A stretch of 64,000 nt of DNA from Rhea pennata (Eukaryota; Chordata; Aves; Rheiformes; Rheidae). Below are positions 37,114 through 48,739 of this stretch, piece after piece. The notes below the pieces were generated by a model, which saw nothing but the letters and a program-made list of their open reading frames with translations, did no database searches and had not been told where the DNA came from. The stretch lies in the NCBI RefSeq assembly GCF_028389875.1, contig NC_084670.1:15161383-15225382 (forward strand). Reading direction: 5' to 3'. Within the stretch, counting starts at the first letter, position 1. Every line of letters starts with the position of its first letter. The translations under genes and the position numbers were made by a program.

Positions 37114-39490
37114 TGCAATAATGAACCATAGTATTTTTTTTTTCTTTTAAAAAGTCTCAGTTCAGGTTTCAATATTTGTGAGCAACAAGTTAGAATGAGT
37201 TGGAGGGTAGCATCATAGCCTCGCCATGGTTTTTGCCTGCACCACAGACCTGTCACAGTTCAGTGTGATTGACTGTCCTTAGCTGAAGTACCAGGCATTG
37301 TAAGGGTCAGAATCGTCGTGGGAATTATGCCAGAGCTTGTCTGGGTGAAACTGTAATACTTCAAGAACTGCCAGTGTGTTTCAAGCTGTTAGGGCAGATT
37401 AGCTAAAAAGGAATTGTAGCATTGATAGGTTTGAATAATAATACTTTGCAAACATAGCATCTTTTATCTGTGCTTGCAGTTAATAATACAAGAAAAGCTA
37501 TGAAGAAGGAGGCTCCTTCTGTTCTATAAAGCTATTCCACATTACTATAAAACTGTTAAAAGAATAAACTATTTAATGAATATCTACTTTATCAAATGAG
37601 TTGACTTTCACTTTAAAAGGACATTAACACATTCAAATTCATTTATATTTGCAAACACCTTTGGTAATATCAGATTAGTTTATTATAATGGAAAAGATTT
37701 TTAAAAATGCAGTGCATCATTTAGTATTTAGTGACCCAGCTTGGCCAAAAATCCCAGGCTGGTCAGTTCCACTTTCAATATTCAGGAGTTAGATTTTGAC
37801 CTAAGAATCTGCCTTTTAAATAATTTCCTATATGTAGAATATAATTTTGAAAGAAGAAGGCATCTATCTAACAGTTTTTCATTAGTCATCAACCATTTGT
37901 CATCAGCAAGGGCACCGTACAGAGTACCCTTAACCCTTGCTTTGTCCATCCCTCTGGACCTTTTAAGCTTCTGGTGTCACTAGTTCTGCTAACTACGGTG
38001 CTGTTCTGTTCCTTCCTTCAAACTCACATTGGCCATTGTACTCAACAAGTGAAACCTTAACTATAAGGAACAATTACAATTGAAACAATGTGTGGTGCTT
38101 TCCTGTAAAATGAGCTTAATACCCCTCACATGCTGCATGCAGCGTAGCATCTGATAGGTTGACCGTGTGCAGTCCCTCAGGATTTGATATGAGAATTGCC
38201 ATGATGGATAGATAGAAGGTTTGTTTTCACTTACAGCGGCACAAATATAGTCACGTGTAATTCAAAGTCAGCACTGACTGAACAATACTGCCAAATCTTG
38301 CATTCGGTCTATTAAATCAGCGCTAAGGCAAATACAACAGCCATTTGAGTGACAATTTCAACATACCAATGAGGTACTCAGATGTCAGCAATCCAAAAAA
38401 AATGCATTGGCCTTTTGAACTTAAGCCAAGATTGGTTCTGGGCTATATTAAGGAGGCCTAAGATTATAAAGAAGGATCCATATCAGTTTGGAATCTGTCT
38501 CAGTCTTTCTGGGTGAGAGCCAGATTGGATCAGATTTCCTTCTGAAGGCTTCACTGTTCTTTTTTTTACCTTTGTTTGGTTTTTCAATGTAAAACTTTCC
38601 TTTGTCATTTTATTTACTTGTTTATTGGATTTTGGTTCATACTCAGGTCAGAAAACATCCTTATCCAGGGTTTATTGCTTTCACGCTCATTCACCAGACA
38701 TCTCACCATGAATCAGTCCATACATCACTCCTGCCTCCACAAAATTTTACTTCTGTAGTTTGTCCTGCGTCTCTCTCCACCATCAAAACCAAGCTTCTCT
38801 GAACCTTAGAGAGATCCATGTTGGATGTGCATTTTGGCAGGCATCCAGATGAGCTTTTGCTCTATCCAAATATTTTTGTTCACGTATAGGAGGTCAACTC
38901 TTTTATTTTCATTGTTGTTCTTATTTCTTTTTTATGTATTCACCCATTTCATAAAAATGTTAAGACAGTGAAGAGTACTACAGGTTTTATTTGTCATAGA
39001 GATGAAAAGTCTTTCTTATGCTTTACTTTTCTTACAAAACTAACAGGAAAATGTATTGTAATTATGGCTTTCAAAAATTGAACCAAAATATGAACTACTT
39101 AGTGCTATTATTGTTATTAATTTATTAGCAGTATTACTCTACAGTCTCCAAGCCCTCAATTTTTCTAAAAACTTGCTATGTAAACTCTACCTAAATAGAG
39201 AATAAAAAAATTCTGCACTACATGTAAATGCAGGATAGTACAAATAGTACAAGACAAGGGACAATGAGAAAAAATTTGCCAACATAAGCAATATTCTTTG
39301 CATATCATAAACCCTACCATTCACAGGTGCATCAGAGCAAAGAGGTTTTGAGAAGGAATTTGAAGTGGCACAATGATGTGTTATTTAACAGACAAATTAG
39401 GTCTGATACTATTGGGCATGCTTTCTGCCTGTTCTGATAATGTAATCTATTTTAGGTTATTTGCTAGCTCCTTGAAATTGCTAGGTATCC
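37114..39490. other. Noncoding sequence, possible constrained patch at 38.1-38.4 kb
   Basis: No gene is supported; the longest frame is 80 codons (37741-37983, plus). Between 38140 and 38400 isolated CpGs survive (gcagcgtagc, ttgaccgtg, agcggcac, tcacgtgta, attcggtc, cagcgcta), weakly suggesting constraint. Otherwise nothing is seen. Confidence 0.45.
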
Positions 39491-39498
39491 ATTTACTA

Positions 39499-39514
39499 GT
39501 TTAATTAATTAAAC
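39499..39514. promoter_or_regulatory. Homeodomain palindrome GTTTAATTAATTAAAC
   Basis: This perfect 16-base palindrome contains overlapping TAATTA/TTAATTAA homeodomain cores and is followed by atttaaat and a catgcatt word. It could be a dimeric paired-type or LIM-homeodomain site, or chance in AT-rich DNA. Confidence 0.3.
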
Positions 39515-39689
39515 ATATTTAAATCATGCATTAGTCATGGCTTTAGAAAGTTAGAGTAAATAACATAGGCTTTATTAATTTTTCCCTCTCTTCTAATTCT
39601 CCTATCCCCAGTCTCTAATTTTCATCAATTTTGCTTTCATTTTTTACTTCTTTTTAATTTTTTGTTAATTTAAAAATACTGCTAGTCAT

Positions 39690-40110
39690 GTCACCACTGC
39701 TGAAAAAGGAGCAGGTGGCTTTTTTTCCGAAGTGACACCAGAGCTGATCTGTGGAACAACTGAGCACAACATTGTCCCTAGGGATGGCGCGCACCCATTT
39801 TTCTCTGTAACAAGCCGTCAGGAGTGGAGGCTTAATAAATTAAGGAGATTTTCTTAAGGGAAAATATTTTCCACCACTTTTACATTTTCAGAACATTGTG
39901 CTGGCTTCATGCAGGAGACAGGGAAATGTAAATGTCAAACATTCACTTTTGTTTAAATGGGCTCATTATCCCACAACAAGTTGAGTTTTTTTCCCTACCG
40001 GCCGGTTCTTTTCACTGTCGTATCCTGTAAGCACTTTCCTTGCACCTGCCTGAGGAGACTAATCCTCTATTAAAACATGTTCAAACTGAGGGAAGGCAGA
40101 AATAGCAGCC
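39690..40110. promoter_or_regulatory. Candidate conserved noncoding element
   Basis: A 400-base block of balanced composition holds isolated CpGs (atggcgcgcacc, agccgtcagg, accggccggttc, ctgtcgtatcc), TAAT/ATTA cores, an AATAAATTAA word and E-box-like cacctgcc. No frame or repeat explains it. Constraint is inferred from CpG retention. Confidence 0.25.
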
Positions 40111-42176
40111 ATTTCGCTCAAACAAAATGAATCAAAACCTTGTAAAAATAAATAAATCAGAGTAGCTTTGGTGAAGACATTTGGCTGTTTGGTCTGTGCC
40201 TGAAGCCCTGTTACCTCACTGTTTTCTGTCTGGAGAGCAGGCTGCGCCCTTAAGGCATGGACCCGGTTTGAAAACCGTGTACAGAAAAGACTCCAGATGC
40301 GGCTCCTGGGCCGCGACACCAGCTCAAGTGCTGCAGAGGGTGAGGGCAGGACTGCCCTTCCACCATGCACCTCTGGAGCATGTGTCTCCCTTTGGTACAC
40401 TCTCCCCAAGGACCAGGACACCAAGAGGGTATCATTTTCTCCCTCAGGATCATGGCTATTTATTTAGATGGGACCAGAATTATGGATGATGTCTATTAAC
40501 TCTCCCTGCTTTGATTTGGTGTTAGACTCTACAGGGAGCTTCTGGGACCCTGCAGTGGATGGAGATGTCACTAAGTGGTGTTCACTGAAGAGAGGAGCTG
40601 CAGGGCTCTACCGGATAACGCAGAACTACATTCTGACAGGGCAGAGAAAGAGGGCAAATTTGTTCTGACATGGTAAATCAGCAGGCTAAACTCACTGTGC
40701 CTGAACAATACTATCTAAGAGCAGAAGTCCCACGGGGCTGCCTTCCTCAGTGTAATGTACAGGACTGAACAAATCCACAACACTTAATAAATGACCATAA
40801 CAAAACAAAACAAAAAAAGTTGCAACTGCTGTGGATGAGCCAGATAGATAATTTATGATACAAGGTCAAAATTTTTTTTTAGCCAAACTCATCTCCATTA
40901 ATGAAACTAGTAGAAAGATCAAGGATAAACACTAGACTGTTTAATTTGTAGACAGTCAAATTAAATGAATAACTGTGGTTGTCTGTTCGTTCTAGACGCA
41001 ATGAATTTTCAGCTCCTTTCAACTTCTAAGTGTTTTTTATCTTTCTAAGGTGGATCTGTGGATGAATTCTGTTAACATTTGATGTCAGTAAGTGATTTAT
41101 AACCAAAAAGATCACCTGAAAATGCAACCCTGACAATATTCTCTCCTATTTCTCCAGCACTCATTCTCACTTGTTTTTTAACATCATCTTCATAAGATGG
41201 ATTTTGATGCGTGTTTCACTAAGACATTTGAAATCCCTCTCTCTTATGAACTTGTTCTTCCTTTAACCCCTGACTGAAGTTGTCCCTACAAGAAAGGTAA
41301 AAAAAGGTCTCTGGTGTTTTGGAGAGATGTACAATACAGTCTTATATCAAGACTTATAGCAGAGAGTTGGATTGATGCCAGGTATTTGGAGGTCCAAATG
41401 TACTTAGCTACCTCTCAGAGAATGTTGTCACAGAACAGTAATTAAGAATAATGTTTGGAGAAACCAAGCATAATTAAATCTCCAAACAACACTCTTTCCT
41501 TTCCCAAAGCATTAGCGTTCATGTGGTGCGTTATTTTATTTTGGTCTTAAGCACCTTGGTACATACAATCTGGTATCTGCTGAAAATATTGCTTTAACAG
41601 TGCTAACAAAATGTAATTAATGCTAACATATTTCTGAAGTAAGATTATATAGAGCACTTCAGTAATTCATTGTGATTTTGATTAGACTTCCACAAATGAA
41701 TAAAAATGGTAAGAACTCCTTTACACTGCTGCATGAGTTTCAAGTACTATGGGTCAGTAGACAAATTATATAATATTGGTCATTTACATTTTGGAGTAGA
41801 AGTGTATCAGTATGGCAGAATGCTCACTTTCCAGTTTTCCTACTATCATCTATTTGGGCGTCTCATCTAGTTTCTCATTCAGACCAACATAAAAATCATA
41901 CTCCAGCAATAAGGAGAAAGTAGAGAAGTTCAATAGGCCACTAAATCATAAGGCCAACTAAGGCTGAAGAAGTGCGGTTTATGCACTGGCTTCTGCTTAT
42001 GGTTGCTGCATAAGACAACTTCTAACCTTTAGCGATCACCTTGAGATTTCAAGCCTATATAATACTGTAATTCAGTCTATGAAACAACATTCTGCTCATA
42101 GAAGAAAACACTACGTATGTGGAACAAAGGAAGTTTTTAAAATCTCAGGAAAACACATTAGTAACATTCCTGAAGG
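40111..42176. other. Noncoding sequence
   Basis: Overlapping frames on both strands at 40059-40489 (up to 121 codons) coincide with a locally GC-richer patch and lack domains, so none is called. A caaaacaaaacaaaaaaag simple tract lies near 40803. No other feature seen. Confidence 0.5.
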
Positions 42177-42198
42177 TTTTTTTTTTTAAAAAAAAAAA
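42177..42198. repeat. T11A11 palindrome
   Basis: Eleven T run directly into eleven A, a perfect 22-base A/T palindrome capable of hairpin or cruciform formation. Confidence 0.9.
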
Positions 42199-44550
42199 CA
42201 AAATCAATTTTCTTTTATTGAAATGTCACATCTATGCAAAGGCTATACAAACTATAAAAATTCAGCTTGCAAGTTATGCCAAAGATATCTGGGCACAGTA
42301 ATGGAAACAGCATAGCAATTTATGTTTTCTAAAAAATGGCTAATCATTTTCTATGGCCAATTCTAAAATCTCTTCTATGATTTTAAAATCTGTCTACTTA
42401 AACTCTTTACTATTCATTCCCGAAGCCTCAAGATCCACAGATTTTTAACACAATAAGCCAAACTAATTTGTGATGAAACTCCACTGACTTCAGTAGAGCT
42501 AACCCTGAGGTGAATTAAACATGACATTTTATTGTTCTGGTCATCTTGTAGAGCAGCCTTTCTCATTTATAAAGCAATATAGTTTAATATATTTTTCTTG
42601 TCCTCAATCTTGCCTTTGAATTACTTTAATATCAGTTGTAAATAAGCAAAGCTCATATGATGGTCCTATTAGCTACTTATTAGCTTCAGATCCCACAATG
42701 GATTCTACAGCATATTGGGAAATATGCATTTCAGGGGACCAGATCTGATATATACATGCAGCTTGTGTTAACATAAATGAAAACCTTAGACAGCATATCT
42801 CATTTAAACATCTTGCATATAACACAGATAAAGGACAGACATTTTACTCCTTATTCAAAAAGGCATTGGACAGAAATATGCACTCTTATGCCTGGACAGG
42901 TGGTGAGAAAAGTTGCAGATTCTTTTCAGTTCATTCCTATTTTGAAGGCATATAAATCACAAATGTCCTACTAGAGAGACTACGAGGATACAAAGGACTT
43001 GTGTTGATACTGTCTTCAGTGATAAATGTGAAGCTTGTTCTCAGCCCGGTTATCTGTTCATGTAATATAGTCCTTTTTCTGTATTGTATAGGTTTTCTCA
43101 ACCTCTATGTGCAGACCAGAATTCCCCTTTAGACTCCCTTGAAATCCTGGTCTTCCACTCAGCTCTTCCAAAGTCTGTTTGGCTGAGGAATATCCTCATT
43201 TCCTGCTGTTCAATACCCTGAGCAGGGGCCCTAATTTGATGCTTCAGTTAACTTCATCCAGGTCATTTGGCTCTTGTAAATCCCATCAAAGGGACTTTAT
43301 GATATTCTTTTAGTTTTATTTTATTCTGAAAACCTTAACACCTGAACTTACCAGATTATGGTAGTATAACTTCTCAGAGAAGACACAAACCTCAAAAGCC
43401 AAAAACACAAGAAATAAGTATGAATCTAAACTATAGTTGTTGAGGGGGGTTTAATCTCATTATTTCTGAGACAAGTCCTTGATTTTGCCAGAAGCATAAA
43501 TCATGACTGTTAAACACTTAAGTATTCTGTACGACTCTGCAAAGAAAAATATTATTTCAAGAAAATGAATTTTGTAATATTTCATCTTAACCTGTTATTC
43601 TTTGTATTTCAAAGGAAAATGTCAGAGCTTCTAATGCTATTAATGTCTATCATTCTCTGTTTGGTCATGTCTAATATCTTAAGCATGGTACTGTTGAAGT
43701 CAACTGTACAACTCATAAATTCTGTATATCTAATTATATGTAATGTTCTGTAATGCTTAAAAACTGTTATGGAGGTTTAACTGACAAACCTAAGGACGGC
43801 ATTCATCTCTAAGAAAACAGACAGAATGACAGGAATGTTTAAAATTATCTCATAACAAATGCCAAAAGGAGAGGGGGAGAGAGTATTCTTCCTTTAACTG
43901 AATTTTGTCAGTGTAGTCCATAGACTGTTGTTTGTTAATTTCATAAAAATGCTTAAGAAATTAGAATAGATTTTGAAATTAAGATCCAGCTAAGCTTCTC
44001 TAGTGTAATACTCAGACATAGTAAACAATTACATTACATAAACCAACCATCTGAGCAGAAATGATAATTAAAGTAATGTACCGGTGTGCTTCATTGATTT
44101 ATGAATTTGTTTAATGATTCCTGTTAGAACAGCAGAAGCCATTATGCATTCAGTGATTTTAGGAGACAGTATATAGTTGTGTGACCTTTCACTAAACAAG
44201 TGAAGCTATCAAAGAAAGTATAAAAGAAGTGTTGTTATGAGAAAGTTTATGACAATTTGAAGATAACGGTCCAAAATCATTAATTTTCTTCATGCACAAA
44301 GTTGTTACTGTTTTCCACACTACCATTCAGAAACGAATTGAGGAATCTGCCTCGTCAGTGCTTGCACAATACATTTTGCATTGGAAGCATGTGGAGTTCC
44401 TATCTGAAACAAATAAAACAAGCTAGGGCTGAATTTATTTGAATTTGATTCAGTTTCAGCCCAAACAAGTAGTAGCCCAAGTGCTTGCCTGTATCCCCAC
44501 TCAATTACTGTTGCTCACTGGCATTTGGAGTGCCCATCTGAAATCACAGC
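42199..44550. other. AT-rich noncoding sequence
   Basis: Apart from the palindromic-repeat fragment at 42435, I see no gene or repeat. Short frames (60-65 codons) have no recognisable content. Confidence 0.55.
42435..42530. repeat. Fragment of ancient palindromic sauropsid repeat
   Basis: The words gccaaactaatttgtgatga, aactccactgacttcagtag and agctaaccctgaggtgaatt match, with decay, a known sauropsid pattern 'ccaaattcatccctggtgtaactccattgacttcagtggagttacaccagggatgaattt'. The two halves are inverted relative to each other. Confidence 0.5.
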
Positions 44551-44559
44551 TCTGCTGTG

Positions 44560-44890
44560 GGATTTGTGGTTAACACATACAGTGAAATACAAACTCTGAC
44601 CCAAAGCGCTTATGGTCTAGACAGACAGTTGGGGAAAACCCAAGCATACAAATGAAAGCATACAAATAATAACCTCCTGCTGAAATCCTGGGAGATTTTA
44701 CCCTCTGCTTCAAGCTAATTCTTAGTGATACTGAAAAATCTCACCCACAAAGAATAAGCAAATATATTATCATCTTGCTTTTACGGAAATGGGGAGCTTA
44801 AACAGCAAAAGATGAAATACATTATCCAGCTCTGCAGGAAGTCTGTGGCAAAATTAATGAGTGTTGGAATCAAGATCGTAGATTTTTGCG
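44560..44890 (-). mobile_element. MIR/CORE-SINE-like relic (antisense)
   Basis: Plus-strand words follow the complement of a CORE-SINE: a ctgacccaaagcgcttatggtctagacagac block (sauropsid consensus 'ctgccccaaagagcttacaatctaaacagac'), then ttacggaaatggggagctta (consensus tttacagatggggaactgag), then gctctgcaggaagtctgtgg (consensus gtcacacaggaagtctgtgg) and ggaatcaagatcgtagattt (consensus gaacccagatctcctga). Length and order fit one old copy. Confidence 0.6.
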
Positions 44891-47800
44891 AGAGGTCAAA
44901 GTACCTATTTCCCTACTCTGGACATGCTCTGGTCTGCCTCCAGCAGTTTTGTGAAGAGGGTCTTTTCCCACACATAATATGCATCCATTAGTCCTAGTGA
45001 AATCTACACCAGGTACTAAGAGTAAACAGTATCAAATGCCTTCAAACCTTGGCACAGCAGGAGGTATCCTGAAAGTAGAGAAGGAGGAGTCTTTTTAATT
45101 AGCTGTTGTAAAACAAATGGAAGGGTCCAGCGGGTGCATTTGACATTTATCTGTGTATTTCCTTGCTTTTGTTGTTTTCTGTCATTGTCCTATCATTCCA
45201 TTCCCCTTGATTTTGTGTAAACTTCCTTGTTTGTTTGCTTTTCTGATAACTTGTAGAGTAAACCACTCGCTCACAAGAGAAAATGCAGCTGGGAGAAAAG
45301 GTGGGGGGAGGATTTCTGGCTGGAATACTTTCAACATGGCATCATAGTTGCTTGTGACTTTGAGCAGTGTGAAACATTAGTTTGTCTTCCTTTCTTTCCT
45401 TGCTTTTCACAGTTCTCTTCTATCTCCCAAGCAGCTGATAGAATCTCCTACAGCACTAAACACATTTCCTTATTTACTGTTAAATTTACATTTTCACACT
45501 TAACAGAGATTGCAAATGTCAATATATCTTTTTAATTGAAAGTGGAACTTGTCACGTCAGGTTGTAAGTCCCTTGAAGTCCCAGAGCTCATTTTGGACTG
45601 AGCTGACACTTCAAAGTAAGGGAAAAAGAATGGAAAACTCTTTCAGTTGCAATGAACCAAATGAAAACACTCCTTCAGACTTCAGTCCACAGTTATGCTT
45701 TTTCCTTGTTTATTTTGTCTGCCAAAATCCATAAATGCCTTTCAGAATGACAATGTGATGATCTAGAGACCAGTTCTTCATCTTTTCTTATCTTTTTCTT
45801 ATTTTAGCAGCTCAGTTGGCTCAGGCAATTGAACTGTTTTGTATGACTACAGAAATTAGAGACACTGAACTTCAGAGAGGGACAGCTCTTCAATCCCTAG
45901 ACGTGGACTTTGATTTGTCCTGTTGATAGCTTTTTGTCATCAGCTGAAGACACTGCCGAATTTCACGTTTAGTAGGTGGGGAACAGTAAGGTCTATATAG
46001 GTGGAAGCATGGGATGGTCCCATTACAACTGTCATGAACCTTTTCATTTCACTTTGTAACAAATATGAGGCTATCATTATATCAGTGTCCCCTAGTTTCA
46101 CAAATATTAAAAAAAGAATAAGCAGGTAAGGACAATGGATATTCTGATGCACAGTCACTCAGGTCTGGATACATGATGAGCATCACCCTTTGAACCTTTT
46201 ACAATACTGATAATGAAAAAACTGCAGTACTGTAAACTGCTAAAGTATTTAAGAGATGTGCAGTGGAGGTAGAAAAAAAGTATAACAGTACGAGGAAGAA
46301 ATGGGAGAAGAAACAGTTTAGAGAACTCCTTTGCCACAAAAGTATCCGGAGTCCCCCCCAACATGCAGTGGCAGGGGGAAAGCCAGTGCCTTCCCTGCTC
46401 CACAAGATTTCCTGCAGTTCCAGCTGCCTCCTCAGCCCTTTGGTCATGCGTACAGCCTGAAAGCCTGGAGCCTCACAGCAGCAGAACTGTCTTTTGCTCT
46501 TACTGTGAAAATAGTGCAAGGCTGGTAGCCACTGCACTCCTTAAAGGCTGCTGAAGTCCAGAAGTACCATGTTCAGTTTGGGTACCATCTGGTATTGCAG
46601 ACATGCAGAGCCGGAATATTAAACCAGTGTTCAAAATATTGCCCATCAATAGCTCGGATGTGGGCTCATGCTGTAGTCAGTAGCAGTTACACATAGCCCG
46701 TTGCTTGTCTTTGGACCATTCTCAGGTCATATCTCGCTTTTACTCATAGGCTCCTAGTCATGCTTATCTCTATGCACTGTGAGGAGTCCCACTGAAGTTA
46801 GGAGGGATTACTAATTTACTGCATATCAAGTTAATAACTTTCATAACTTCTTGATGGATCACTCAGCAAGCAGCAGCAGTGTAAAAGTTTATCACCATTA
46901 CTGGCAGTAATTGGCAAACTCTTAGCAGTGCTGGTAGAGACCACAGCAAGACAGACACTCTCTTAAATCTGGCAGTTAAAAATTTTTTTTGACTGAGATT
47001 TAGCTTCAAAGAACAGTTTGGAAGCAAAGTTTTGAGTGAAAGCAGAGTATCAATGTGAGTCTGAAACTTATTCAAGCTGTCAATCGAGATGCCTTGTGTT
47101 GGCTAGCATGCCTGGTTTTAGTGCTATTGCTTGTTTGCACGTTTATCAAAATGTACACCTACATTTGCAAGCATACACATACCTCAGTGTATGTTTGACT
47201 CTCCTGAACAACTTCCTTTGATTTTATGTAATTTAATTGTATGTTCCAATTAGCTTATGCTGTACAAAAGCTTTAGCCATCGACAGCTAGAGCTGCTTTA
47301 CGCTTGTCTCCTTACAAGCTGCTGTCAAGTCTCCCCTCATTTCCTTCAGGCAGTGGCTGCTTTTGTGCCACTCACCAAAACACAGACCCACAGACCGTGG
47401 TGCTGGAAAGCTCCTTAGATACAAAAAATGCATCCAGGTAGGTTTGCCACAGCAGTAAAAACAACTTAATTTTAAGGTCTGACATTTTACAAGCTGGCAG
47501 CCTTATGTAACGAGGAACAACTTGACCTGCTTCTGAGATAGCAGGCTCTCTTAGATGTCTGGGGCACCAAATGAAAAGAAAGTTTAGTGTACATGATGTA
47601 AAATATGAAGTCAAGGAGCAGTGAACCAAAACAGGGAAAAAAATGTTAAATAGCACAATTGTGCAGCATACCAATGAAGGAAAAGGATTTGGGAGATTAC
47701 TGTGGAAGAAATGTTGATGTCTTCTACTGCGTGGCTGCACTAGAAAAGGGAAACATGAAGAATAAACGGACCCTAGAGAGAAAGATGCAAAGTAACACAG

Positions 47801-48000
47801 AGAACCCGAGCTATATTAACTGCAATCCAGTTTAGTATAAATTTGTCAGGGAGCGCAAAAGGCTTTAAGGTAAGATTATGACTTTAGGCAGGGTGCATTT
47901 TATAAACAGCCTCCAACAGGAGCTACTGCAGAAAGTATGTCCTGCTGGAGACCTGCTGGAAAGTTCTCCTGCTTCCCAACCTCACCCCATGGAAGATGGA
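44891..48000. other. Noncoding sequence
   Basis: A GC-richer patch at 46330-46540 produces several overlapping frames on both strands (up to 112 codons, minus 46199-46537). None has a domain or splice support. A 122-codon minus frame at 47372-47740 also lacks recognisable content. Only the small repeat fragment at 46780 was recognised. Confidence 0.5.
46780..46818. repeat. Short palindromic-repeat fragment
   Basis: The words gaggagtcccactgaagtta and ggagggattactaa resemble the sauropsid pattern 'gagtagtcccattgaagtcaatgggactactcatg'. It is too short for a firm call. Confidence 0.3.
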
Positions 48001-48002
48001 GG

Positions 48003-48052
48003 GCAAGCAGGGGTGAGGGCTAACGAGGGGTGATGAGGGGTGATGAGGGGCA
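48003..48052. repeat. GAGGGGTGAT decamer repeat
   Basis: Two and a half exact GAGGGGTGAT units (about 48025-48050) are preceded by a diverged gcaggggtgagggc unit. It lies at the edge of the CpG island. Confidence 0.8.
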
Positions 48053-48099
48053 GCTGTGGCAGCTGGAGCCCATTTCCTGCCCTGGCAGCAGGCAGGGTG

Positions 48100-48620
48100 G
48101 TGCTTGGTGGTGGTTGTTGTCCCAGCGTGCGGCCCTGCTTCTGCGGTGAGGGGTGAGTCTGCGTGGTGTTTTGTCCCCTTTCCGTTCGGGTGTGCAGCTG
48201 GCCCCGGGAGTGGGGCTGCTCTGCAGGTGCAAAACGCTCCCTGGGCTGGAGAGCGGCTGCGTTGGGTCCTCCGCTCCGCCAGCCCCTGTGAAACCCCGCC
48301 GCGGTGGCCTGCGGTGGCCCTGCTCTCCTGGCTCGCGCGTAGCAGCCCGCCTCGCCTCGCCTGCGGCCCTGAGGGTGCCCGCGAAGGAGGGGTGCTCGCT
48401 CTCGGCCCCCGCCCCTGGGCGAAGCCTGGGGAGCAGCGCCCTTCCAGGGCTGCTTTTCTTCCTTCCTCTGTCCTGCCCTTCTCTAATGCGGGTTGTGTTT
48501 CTCGTTTTCCTCCGTCCCTGCGTTTTGCTTTTTACCGGAGGGCTGGTCTGAGAGCTGCACTTGTGCCAAAGGGCTGAGTGTGTCCCGCTGTGCCCTGGTG
48601 CTGCCGGGGCTCAACGAGCA
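48100..48620. promoter_or_regulatory. CpG island (about 500 bp)
   Basis: This is the largest CpG-dense block in the window, with words such as ccccgccgcggtgg, ggctcgcgcgtagc, cgcctcgcctcgcctgcg and ctctcggcccccgcccctgg. An Sp1-type GC box (ccccgcccc) lies at about 48407. Two plus-strand frames of 173 and 132 codons overlap in different registers, as expected when GC richness removes stop codons; neither has a domain, and I take them as composition artefacts. The island is probably an unmethylated promoter or orphan CpG island. No TATA box is seen and direction is uncertain. Confidence 0.6.
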
Positions 48621-48638
48621 AGCATCGAGGGTGTGTGC

Positions 48639-48639
<1 letters not shown>

Positions 48640-48709
<70 letters not shown>
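48640..48709. repeat. (TA)35 microsatellite
   Basis: Seventy bases of uninterrupted TA repeat are flanked by gtgtgtgcg on the left and cacgtagctgcgtatgtgta on the right, so alternating purine-pyrimidine sequence extends beyond the pure repeat. Long (TA)n extrudes as a cruciform and is highly mutable. Open frames across it translate as Tyr-Ile repeats and are not genes. Confidence 0.97.
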
Positions 48710-48712
<3 letters not shown>

Positions 48713-48739
48713 GTAGCTGCGTATGTGTATGCACTGGTT

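Noticed and set aside
48056..48577. 173-codon open frame in the 48 kb CpG island
   Set aside because: A second long frame overlaps in another register, there is no domain, and GC-rich sequence lacks stop codons by composition.
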